Source: Branchiostoma floridae (taxonomy: Eukaryota; Chordata; Leptocardii; Amphioxiformes; Branchiostomatidae). Taken from it: a stretch of 64,000 bases of DNA. The notes beneath the pieces were generated by a model, which ran no database searches, had not been told where the DNA came from, and saw nothing but the letters and a program-made list of their open reading frames with translations. The translations under genes and the position numbers were made by a program. Location: positions 1 through 64,000 of the forward strand of contig NW_023365727.1 in assembly GCF_000003815.2 (NCBI RefSeq), given 5' to 3'. Below are positions 55,026 to 64,000 of this stretch, piece by piece (positions within the stretch are counted from its first letter, which is position 1; each line of letters begins with the position of its first letter).

Positions 55026-55856
55026 TCATCTAGCACTTTCGTACAGCAATCTTACAGAACGGGGAGCAAATGACAGTTCATGTCTCTTCGTTTTACTTCT
55101 AGATGCCCTGTATCGGGCTTCCCGACGAAGACTGTACGAACTGTCCTGAGGTGAAGTAAAGAACTCCCTCAGCGGAGAGCTACTGTCCCGCAGTATGTCT
55201 TGTAGAGTCTTCAGCGTCGCTGCGTCCCGTCTGTCTGATAGTGAAGGCAGAGAGTCAGATGGGATACCAATGATTCTAAGACAGCGCCTCTGCATGGCTT
55301 CTAGCTTGTCTGACAGGTGTTTCGGCAGTCCTCCCCACACCGGACTGGCGTACTCCAGTAAGGGGCGTAGGAATGTTAGGTAAATCTGGAGCAAGACATC
55401 AGTAGGGAGACCAGCCTTCTTTGCAGCCGCAAGGTAATACACACGTGGGCGGGACTTCGTTAACATGAAATTAACGTGTTCATCCCAGGTAAGGTTGGCA
55501 GTGATGTGTACTCCAAGTAGTTTGAAAGACGTAGTCCTCTGAATCACCTGTCCGGATATTGTGGGATGAGGAGGAACAGGAATGTTTACCTGCTTCCTTG
55601 CGCTGATAACCATGTCCATTGTCTTTTTCCCGTTTACCTTGAGAGAGTAGTCCTCCCCCCAATCAACAATGGAGTCAAGTGCCTTCTGCGTTTGACCAGG
55701 AAGTGACGCCATTAGCCTTTCAGAGGTTGTCAGATCGTCCGCATATTTGACAGGAACAATGGGCCTTGGCAACCTTGCATCCAAGGTATTTATACAGATT
55801 GTTATGCTCCTAACAAGCACAAAGATGACTTTAAATATAACCTTGTCATCCTCCAA
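55026..55856 (-). mobile_element. 5'-truncated non-LTR retrotransposon with intact YADD
   Basis: A 276-codon minus-strand frame holds the second half of a reverse transcriptase. The catalytic YADD (VPVKYADDLTTSERL) is at residues 38-41, FKLLGVHITANLTWDEHV follows near 111, LRPLLEYASPVWGG near 163 and MQRRCLRIIGIPSDSLPSLS near 190. The order fits the palm, thumb and connecting regions of Jockey/CR1-like elements. Homology starts only at about residue 22 (INTLDARLPRP), so the fingers and the endonuclease are lost. The frame is open to its stop, which implies a fairly recent insertion. A T-rich stretch on the plus strand below 55000 may be the 3' tail. Confidence 0.88.
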
Positions 55857-57182
55857 ATGAGGCAGTTAAGTAGGTCCAGCAAGCTCTGTCGGCAGTGATT
55901 CTCTTCATGTGCCACAAATGTAAGCAGTCCGTAACTATCTGGCAATTGCAAGGCTCCTTCAATTCGCTGGAGGGCGTGACACTGACGTAAAGGCCGCTAA
56001 ACACTTTTTCGTCATAGCGTGACATAGGTGACCGTCATCAGGTCAAGCTACAATTGCAAGCCTTGAAAGAAAGACGGAAGTGGCAGACAAACTGACCAGT
56101 TTGCTTTGTTGTGTTTTCTTTTTGATTTGCAGTGTAGATAAAACCCAAACTTAAGATGGATCCAAACAAATTCTCATCTATATGATTGTGTCATAATGAT
56201 TACATGGCGTCAGTAGCAACCATATCATTGGATTCTATACCNNNNNNNNNNNNNNNNNNNNNNNNNNNNNNNNNNNNNNNNNNNNNNNNNNNNNNNNNNN
56301 NNNNNNNNNNNNNNNNNNNNNNNNNNNNNNNNNNNNNNNNNNNNNNNNNNNNNNNNNNNNNNNNNNNNNNNNNNNNNNNNNNNNNNNNNNNNNNNNNNNN
56401 NNNNNNNNNNNNNNNNNNNNNNNNNNNNNNNNNNNNNNNNNNNNNNNNNNNNNNNNNNNNNNNNNNNNNNNNNNNNNNNNNNNNNNNNNNNNNNNNNNNN
56501 NNNNNNNNNNNNNNNNNNNNNNNNNNNNNNNNNNNNNNNNNNNNNNNNNNNNNNNNNNNNNNNNNNNNNNNNNNNNNNNNNNNNNNNNNNNNNNNNNNNN
56601 NNNNNNNNNNNNNNNNNNNNNNNNNNNNNNNNNNNNNNNNNNNNNNNNNNNNNNNNNNNNNNNNNNNNNNNNNNNNNNNNNNNNNNNNNNNNNNNNNNNN
56701 NNNNNNNNNNNNNNNNNNNNNNNNNNNNNNNNNNNNNNNNNNNNNNNNNNNNNNNNNNNNNNNNNNNCAACTCTTTAATTGCAGGAATTTGTTATCACCA
56801 AGTACAGTAGGGGCATCTTCTCTGGATAGTTTTAATGAACGCTTGCAGATAGATGTGCAGAAGTTAGGTGTGACAGGTCTATCGGTGTAATATAACCATG
56901 CAGCTGCTGCCGCACCGCGTGCCTGCGAAGCTGGTGTGTTACGCCAAAGGGCGGTAATACCGACTATATGGATACAGATACAGGTATGGCTGTTTCTTGT
57001 TCTTTTTGGAGCTGATATATATCACTCATCAGTCGGTGTGGATCCGATACGTTACACTAGAAAACTTAATGACAACAGGTAGTATGATTTATATGGACAA
57101 TGAACTTTTCTATAAACATATCAGTGTACAAGAAAAATATATTGATGATTGTAAAAACACGGTGATCTACCTCGTAACAGTA
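55857..57182. other. Non-genic stretch with a 526-base N gap
   Basis: The gap covers 56242-56767. The frame that runs across it is an artefact of the Ns. Nothing else is supported. Confidence 0.4.
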
Positions 57183-57740
57183 ATTTTGGCGACGTCTCAG
57201 GGGCGACCCAAATGGTATATATTAGGTTTAGTCTGCAACATTCTAGGAATTGCACAGGCATGTTTCCAAACGCATGCTAGACATGTTTCAACAGGCATGT
57301 ATGGAATGTTGGCCTCGATGAATGTGAAATGGAATTTGGGTTATGTTCTAAAAAGCCGGGATCAGTGGGATAGTTGGGTCAACTCAGGTCAACCGATAGG
57401 GATAGTCATATATCACAGGTAGACAGGAAATGTTACATAAAATTATCAAGGTCATAATTTGGAATGTTGGCAAATAGTAATTATATTCAGAGCCAAATGT
57501 AATTATCATGGCATATACTAAAGGTATATCATGGTCACACTCTGGTAATTTTCATGGCATATATTAAAGGTACTAGTATATCAAGGTTACACACTGGTAA
57601 TTTTCATAGCATATACTAAAGGTATATCAAGGTCACACACCGGTAATTTTCATAGCATATACTAAAGGTATATCAAGGTCACACACTGGTAATTTTCATG
57701 GCATATACTAAAGGTATATCAAGATCACACACTGGTACAC
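57183..57740 (-). repeat. Inverted dispersed repeat with a 46-bp tandem
   Basis: 57183-57480 is the reverse of 51290-51675. It runs into five 46-bp units (GGTAATTTTCATGGCATATA, CTAAAGGTATATCAAGGTCA) at about 57495-57735; the second unit has a 6-base insertion. The plus-strand frame at 56997-57422 is a repeat artefact. Confidence 0.8.
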
Positions 57741-58870
57741 ACAGTGTCACACAAACATACAAAATCATGTGCAACATGTATAAAATACAATCACACAAAC
57801 ACAGACACATTGACACTTACAGGCAGAACAAGGAATTGATCACATTAAATTCGTTGGTATGTTATAAAGTATATGCTTGTTCAAGCCATGCACCATAGGT
57901 AGACAGGGAATAGTTCATATAGAGGTCATAATTTTGAACGATGGCAAAAGGTAACAATATTCTGAGCCAATGTAATTTTTCATGCCGTATCATATTATAT
58001 CTAAGGTAGGAAAGACTTATGTATGAAGGTCACACACTAATACACACACAAACAAACATTCCGGTGACGCTGGCTTCCTGATATATTGTTGGAATGCCAT
58101 TCCAATGCCATTCCAACATTGTCCCCTCACTAGAATTTCATCAATTTGTCCCAGGTTTCTAGGCGAAATACCTCTAGCCCCGAAGGGAGTCCCCATGACC
58201 CACTTTCTTCCAGCGGCTGGAATTCCAGAGGCCCTGCCAACATTTGCTGCCTGACTGAAATTCCAAACATTCCCATGGGCCAGCTTTCCTCTTGACACGT
58301 GCCTGTACAATTCCTAGAAATTTTGTAGACTGAACACGATATTATACCATTTGGCTCGCCTCGTGGCAGCTAGTGGATGGTGACGGAGCGAGAGGGAGAT
58401 TCTTGCATCGACTATTATTGTTGTGGGTGGCAAAGACATCCATTGTGTGGACAATTCAACCGCCATGCTATCCAAAGGACTGGGATATTTCTGAGTAGGA
58501 CAGTCGTGTGGATTAGGTACAAGAAAGTTAATCAAGGAAATCTTCAAGTATTGAAGTTTTGGAAACAGTTGGTTCTCTCTTAATTGTTTTTCTTCTCCTC
58601 TATACTCCCCACAATATTGTCAATAACCCTGTTGTGTGTATATTATAGAAGTAGGGGAAGTGCATTACTCTTCATTGCTGATACATGTACAGATAGCTGA
58701 TAGCAGTGCATTCCATTCTTGAGGGCTGGTTCGTTAGATGTACCAGGAATAGCACATTTCTCTTGGCTGTAGGCTTCACTTACAGGTGGGCTAGTGAATT
58801 GTGCCAGGGATAGTGCGATACATGACAGGAAAGTTTCAGTCGCTTCCCGGTTTCAGTTAATCATTGATGT
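57741..58870. repeat. Further copies of the GGCGTCGYC-ended repeat family
   Basis: 58070-58160 has a short tandem (GAATGCCATTCCAATGCCAT). 58300-58360 repeats CAATTCCTAGAAATTTTGTA and GACTGAACACG. 58745-58850 is the reverse of 37755-37870. No gene is seen. Confidence 0.55.
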
Positions 58871-59731
58871 TCACCTCAATCGTCGCCATGGCAATAACGT
58901 TTATGTTGCAAGTCTTATTCTATAATCTTTTATACAAACACACATCAACTTTTTACGCTAATGACATGCGTTCTATTCGTGAACAGTTTCATCAATTAAT
59001 AAGTCACTGTACACATCAAAGCCCTTAAGTCGACCAACGGTTCCATGTCTGTCACGATCCTCAGGGCTATTCCGTCATCTGTAACCAGTGACACCTATGC
59101 TACAGTGCAATGTGAACCAGCTATAATTGCGATTCGTGTATTCCAACAGCACATGCGCGTGAGATTTATTATCTCTGGCAGCACGAGTTTTAAAATCAAT
59201 AATCAGATCGCGCGCCTTTGAAGTTGAAGGCGTAGAGTTGAAGCCTCTACAACAAAGAAACAGCAACACCTGGATCGGGGCCATATTGATCTGCGGGGTA
59301 TAAATAGGCTGTGCTAAACTAGCACTAAAGTTTCACTGTTTTCCTTACTTTTCACTACCAAATTTGCATAACAAAATCCAAAACGGTGGACCGAATAGTT
59401 TATTGTTAGGCACTGTGGCTCTTAAGAACAAACAATGTGTCCATTTAAAAAAATAATCTACTTAGAATCAAAAAGGTGGACGTATACTGTATCTCATGGT
59501 CTGTGTATGTTGTAATAGTAGTTCTTCCTGAACCTAATCGCAGAGACAACGTCTGAGTATGATAGGAGTTCTATGGAGTTATGTATGCTTTTTGTGTACT
59601 AAATATCATGGTATCCATCGTTCCTTTCAACAGTTGTTCTTCTTGGAAGATTTTCATAAAAATGCCACTGCAGTTACAGAGCAAGCTTTTAGGGGATCTC
59701 AAAATGTATCACTTCTTCCTTACATTACAAG
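58871..59731. other. Non-genic stretch
   Basis: A TATAAATA sequence lies at 59299 but no transcript can be traced from it. The rest is unremarkable. Confidence 0.35.
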
Positions 59732-61620
59732 CTACTAGTCTCCAAGCAGACCCTACGGTGCCCAAAAGAGTTAGTATCAAAGCTGGCAAAGGAGTTCGTT
59801 CGTTCGTCCCATAGCCTTTTAATCAGCCGTAAGGGCAGCACAACATGTTAGGGACCGTACGGCATTTAGCGAGGGGGAAGGGCCGGTCGCCAGAGGGGGG
59901 AGGGCCAAGCAAAAAAATATTGAGCCAGGGGGAGGGCCTAGCAAAAAATTTTTGACTTGGGGGGAGGGTCAAGCAAAAAAAAATAGCTTGGTCTACCAGC
60001 AAAACTTGTCCCTTAAAATCCAAGAAATGGCGTTTCAGAGGGTCAAGATTTCAAAATTTTTCTGGACCTCCGCAATTAATCAAGGGATCGCGCGCTCAAA
60101 GGTTGGTGCTGAACACAGCAGTGAAAATGCGTAAGGGGCAGGGCCTATGCATCGCCCTTGAAAACCTTTTTCACTTACAGAAATGTTATTTTTAACTCTA
60201 GATTGCCAGCAAAGTTTTCCCCTAGGGCCCTCAAAAAGTATGAAATGGCGTTTCAGAGCTCAAGGGTAATGATTTGCAAATTCCCCTGGATCCCTTTTGA
60301 CGTGACCGGCCTCGCGCCTTTGGTGGCCGACATCGTGATAATGTGTTCGGGGGGGATTTAATTTTGTATTTAAAAAAAAATGCCATTAAACTTTGCTTTG
60401 TTTGCCAGCAAAATATATCCCTCAAACTGCAGGAATTCGCTTTTAAGAGGGTCAAGATTTCAAAATTTACCCGGAACTACCTTGCGATGCTTCGTGCCTT
60501 TGGCGCCAGAANNNNNNNNNNNNNNNNNNNNNNNNNNNNNNNNNNNNNNNNNNNNNNNNNNNNNNNNNNNNNNNNNNNNNNNNNNNNNNNNNNNNNNNNN
60601 NNNNNNNNNNNAACCCTCGGGTTTTTTAAAGAAATTGATGAACCAGAAAATGCCTCAAAATGCATGCAGGAAATCGTGCAAAAAAGCATGGCATTTTTAG
60701 ATCTCCTGCAAGGCTGCGTCTCATGCCAGCCGGCACCTAGAGAGAGGCGGACGGTCGACTCTGCCTCGGAAAAATCAGCGTCACTCGTCGGCGTCCCCCT
60801 CCCCACTACAGTTTGGTTAGTCGAATCGTGCTGTCGTTTTTGTTGTCATTTTCTGCCTGATTTACTGTCAGATAAAGCTTAGTTATTACCACCACAGAAC
60901 AAAGAAAAAGTCAAAAATATATGTAAATTGAAAATAGTTTCCGTCAAGCCGCGCAGACCCCAAAGCAATGCGTAAAATAAGGGGGCGGGGCGCGCGCCGC
61001 TTCGGGGCGCAAATCTTCTAGAAATCCAGGTGCATGCTTTTTAGGTTTTGTTTGGATATCAAAGCAATGAAATAATTTTAGTCTATAAAGCAAATATTTA
61101 TGCCTCTATGAATCAGATATTTATCCCTCTATCAAGCAGATATTTTGAGCCATTCAGTTTCCCTTTTTACTAGGGGTGAGAGATCTGCTTTGCGATGAAA
61201 ATCGTGAAAAAGTATGACGCAAAGCACATTTCCAAAGGGGAGCGCAGTAATTAATTGGCGTCTTGAATATTTTTTCAAAGTTGATAGGAGGGGGGAGGGC
61301 CTAGCAAAAAAATTTTGACCTGGGGGGAGGGCCTAGCAAAAAAATTTTGACCTGGGGGGAGGGCCTAGCAAAAAATTTTTGACCCGACCCTCTGGCGACC
61401 GGCCCTCCCCCCTCACTAAATGCCGTACAGTCCCTTATGCTGTATCAATAGGCATGATAGTCCCCTGGCGGCGCCTATCTCCTATCCGGGAGTATAGCCG
61501 GCCAAAGGGAGATAGCCGGCCAAAGGGAGTCAAACGGGCACCTGGTGCCGCTATACTAAGTCCCTTGCCAGCTTTGATACTATTTCTAAGGCACCGTAGG
61601 GTCTGCTTGGAGACTAGCAA
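59732..61620. mobile_element. Outer inverted-repeat element hosting a nested transposon
   Basis: TAGTCTCCAAGCAGACCCTA and CGGTGCC at 59735-59762, followed by AGTATCAAAGCTGGCAA at 59774-59790, are mirrored at 61562-61616. The inner TTA-flanked element lies between, so the outer one is older. No transposase is visible. Confidence 0.7.
59851..61434. mobile_element. 1.58-kb TTA-flanked DNA transposon, Harbinger-like, non-autonomous
   Basis: The left end GGGACCGTACGGCATTTAG (59851) and right end CTAAATGCCGTACAGTCCC (to 61434) form about 47-bp inverted repeats with three mismatches. TTA flanks both sides (59848-59850, 61435-61437). Subterminal GGGGAGGGCCTAGCAAAAAA units repeat two to three times at each end. 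The interior has about three 200-bp units (TTGCCAGCAAAA, AGAGGGTCAAGATTTCAAAA, GCGCCTTTGG) and an N gap (60512-60611). No transposase frame. Confidence 0.8.
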
Positions 61621-62699
61621 GCTACCTCAAAATTCAAGATCATAGCACGTTCAGGTCAAAAGATAAAAAGGAAGTTTTGCTGCAGTACCAAGGTCACATA
61701 CCAGGGGACTCAAAATCAACCTTGACCTTCGAGTAAGCTTAAGCAACACCTACCAACATATCAAATATTATCTTTATTCATTCTTAAGTTATGCTGACAG
61801 ACACAATCCTGCATATATAGACACTCACGAAACTATAACTCCTTTTTCTAATTTGATAGAAATGATAAACTAACAACCAGGGATGTGTGTCGCTGGGGAA
61901 GTTTGTGGGTAGAGGCTGTTGCATTTTACCTTTTCTGGACGTAGATGTAAAATCCTTTTGATGCAACTTCCGCTTTATAGCTTGTGCACAGTCACAAACC
62001 CATAGTACAGGTGTCTTCAATACTTTACACAACAAGCAAAATATCAGTATTCTGATGATTTGACGTGTAAACTGTATCAATGAACATGGTACTAGAAAAC
62101 GTCAATTTCGTAAGTACATCTTGATCACGGAATAGTCTAGTCTCGCGAGATCATGAGACTTACGTGGATCCCCCGCCTCCTTGTGGAGCAGGGAAAGATA
62201 GGATTTCGACTGCTCCCAGCCATCATTCCGGTTCAGCTTGGCACGCTAACAATGCCGAAGGCCTGGACGTTCATAATTTGAATAAATAGCAAGCAAAAAT
62301 TGTACTACACCCCAGTTATTCTCCAATTACCCTTTCTCACAATAATCCACCTACCCACCTACTAATTAACCGACAAATACACATTAAAGAAAACAAGCAT
62401 AGTAAGGACAGAAGGCTGCATTGCCGAGGTGCATTTGAAGTGGAAAGATATCGAACGGCATTCTAAGTTTATTCTAACTGCAGTATGGCCGCATTCTACG
62501 GCTTTCCAATATTATTCAAAACATTCTTATCTCATTCGATAAAGATATGAAACGGCAAGCCACTTCAAATCCTGGCAGAATGTGGCCAAAAAAATGGATG
62601 CACTGGATGCAGTGGGAATTCCAAGGAATAGACAAAAATGTTCATTCTGATGGCATTTTGGCTCATTCCGTCTCGTGTGAAGGGATATAAAGTCCATTT
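61621..62699. other. Non-genic stretch with repeat fragments
   Basis: 61690-61800 holds an inverted fragment of the octamer-rich family (CCTACCAACATATCAAATAT). 62140-62240 shares blocks with bases 1-130. 62520-62690 is the reverse of 24170-24330 and ends CTCGTGTGAAGGG. No gene is supported. Confidence 0.5.
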
Positions 62700-64000
62700 G
62701 GACCTAAAAAATGACCCTAATCGTTTCAGCTGCTGTTTTAACATTTATTATGCAAATTATGTTTTGATTTGCATAAATTATGTAACTTGATCATCTCCTC
62801 CACCAAACAATCTAATAAGAAATAAGGCTTTTATCGCATTTTCTGATAAAATATGCAAATGATTAAATGTTCAACGATGTCCATCTGTACATGACTTCCA
62901 AATGCTAAAAGTAAGAAGTTCCTGTCATTTACCACAATGACATTATAGCATTTTTTCATTAATGATGCAAATGAGGTATTTCATTTGCATAATATATATA
63001 TCTATCAATAATTTTCTCCTTCTCAGTTACAAATATCACATATTGCAATGCTCCTATAAGGGAACTGAGATCCCAAACAACTTTTTAACTTCGCCAAAAA
63101 GGTTATATTTTGGGCAGCGTTTGTATGTTTGTTTGTTTGAACCTTTGAACCTTTTATTCATAAAAGCTCAAATCGTTCTGCAGGCCGCTTTTCATTGAGG
63201 TCATGAGGGAAGAGGCAAGGGCCAGACAAAGTATATGACAGAGATACAGTTACATCATTCAGAGTCCTTATAAGTAAATAAGTCTACATACACAATTTTT
63301 GCATACATACAAAGAAAGAAACTGATACATGATTCAAGTCCGTTCATTTGGCCGTTCCCATTACTTTAAGAGTCTCTGAAAGGAAGCCAGAGTTGGGGCT
63401 GTGCGTATGTCCGGTGGTAGACTGTTCCAGATGGTGGGTCCACGGTAGGCGATGGCTCTTCTGAAGGTTTCTCGTTGGGGTTTTGGCACAACAAGTTGAT
63501 TACTTGATGTGCTTTGCCTGGTTGTTCTTGTGCTTTTGTCTCGGCAATGTATGTAGAAGACCAGCATAACTCGAGAACACTTGGATGGATTGTATTGATA
63601 TTCGGCATGTGTGTAGGTCTTGATGAGATCTGAAAATGTGGGTGGGTCTTGATGAGACCTGAAAATTTTGGCCCCCCTAGCGTCCTGTTATGATACTGCA
63701 GTGAAACTTCCTGGTTTGATATCTCGAGTTCTGGACATGCTTAGGCTATGATTTGTTTAAGTGGTAGACAGCTCTTGATACCAAGAGTAAGTGGTATAGG
63801 TTTGGGCCTCCTAGCGGCTTGTTTTGGAACAGCAGGGCAGGTTTAGAGTCAGAATTTGAAAGGGAATAACTCAAGAAGGGGTTGACCGATTGTCCTGACT
63901 TTTGGTATGTAGACAGCTTGAGTGATGCTTCATCTAATTACATATCATTTATGCAAATTGGAATCTAATTTGCATAAACAATGAGGAAATCGTCTAAACA
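62700..64000 (+). repeat. Octamer-rich repeat copies at the window edge
   Basis: 62740-63000 contains four ATGCAAAT or ATTTGCAT octamers. A second copy opens at about 63088 (AACTTCGCCAAAAAGGTTAT) and, after a retrotransposon fragment, continues with AGCATAACTCGAGAACACTT, CCCCCTAGCGTCCTGTT and ATTTATGCAAATTGGAATCT, running off the window end. Confidence 0.65.
63361..63567 (-). mobile_element. Non-LTR retrotransposon C-terminal fragment
   Basis: The minus-strand frame reads TRTTRQSTSSNQLVVPKPQR, then ETFRRAIAYRGPTIWNSLPP and DIRTAPTLASFQRLLK with a stop at 63361. F-x-x-A-x-x-GPTIWNSLP-x-x-IR, SF-x-x-LK is the terminal motif of CR1/Jockey-like ORF2 proteins (compare 18000-18076). It sits inside an octamer-rich repeat copy, so it inserted there later. 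Confidence 0.85.

Noticed and set aside
59285-59330. TATAAATA with downstream sequence as a gene promoter
   Set aside because: No exon, donor or open frame of the right kind follows; a lone TATA-like sequence in AT-rich DNA is not enough.

Overview
The window looks like chordate-type invertebrate genomic DNA, most probably amphioxus (Branchiostoma). This is an inference from the mix of intron-containing genes with GT/AG junctions, three protein families that I associate with amphioxus expansions (NHL-propeller membrane proteins with YAVxY tails, TPR proteins with VLKSLGDL repeats, and membrane proteins with TGQGQSQAIT tail repeats), and dense small DNA transposons, SINEs and non-LTR retrotransposon debris. 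No rRNA, functional tRNA, CRISPR or bacterial-style operon was seen. Nine runs of N interrupt the sequence (3480-3672, 4918-5017, 7908-8210, 43308-44189, 46926-47025, 49395-49494, 56242-56767, 60512-60611, plus one N at 6259).

Genes. (1) Minus strand, 1213-2491: last two exons of an unrecognised protein ending in a C-terminal hydrophobic segment. (2) Plus strand, 11683-12859: two exons of a TPR protein with an apparent one-base frameshift near its start. (3) Plus strand, 22117-32665 (perhaps starting at 13497): a phase-consistent gene for a predicted type II membrane protein with a long cytoplasmic N-terminus (YAVxY motifs and an SGTVTA minisatellite), one TM helix, a short glycosylatable stalk and a C-terminal NHL-type beta-propeller. 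(4) Plus strand, 28490-29412, inside an intron of gene 3: a phase-consistent three-exon 77-residue gene that I do not recognise, with a possible upstream non-coding exon ending at 27092. (5) Plus strand, 38760-40793: stalk, TM helix and repetitive cytoplasmic tail of a membrane protein whose last ~20 residues and stop codon come from a SINE.

Mobile DNA. The left part (2986-10737) is a 7.75-kb CACTA-ended structure with long inverted arms packed with ATGTGA/TCACAT motifs and a core of about twelve 224-bp satellite units. At 44701-49247 lies a young LTR element with 241-bp LTRs differing at two positions and a CATA target duplication, but no recognisable gag-pol. A 1.58-kb element flanked by TTA (59851-61434) is nested in an older inverted-repeat element. 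A 463-bp MITE (27306-27768) can be defined exactly because an empty copy of its target exists at 26308-26452. Two inverted 320-bp elements surround a decayed copy of the NHL exon at 30965-31046. Non-LTR reverse-transcriptase remnants lie at 13119, 17669, 25990, 37022, 55026 and 63361. A Penelope-like end with a hammerhead-like fold is at 34240-34692. A dispersed repeat rich in paired ATGCAAAT octamers recurs at least six times.

The genes do not form a pathway visible from sequence. Genes 2, 3 and 5 each belong to repeat-rich families that I associate with amphioxus surface or innate-recognition expansions, and all three show local repeat amplification or transposon damage.
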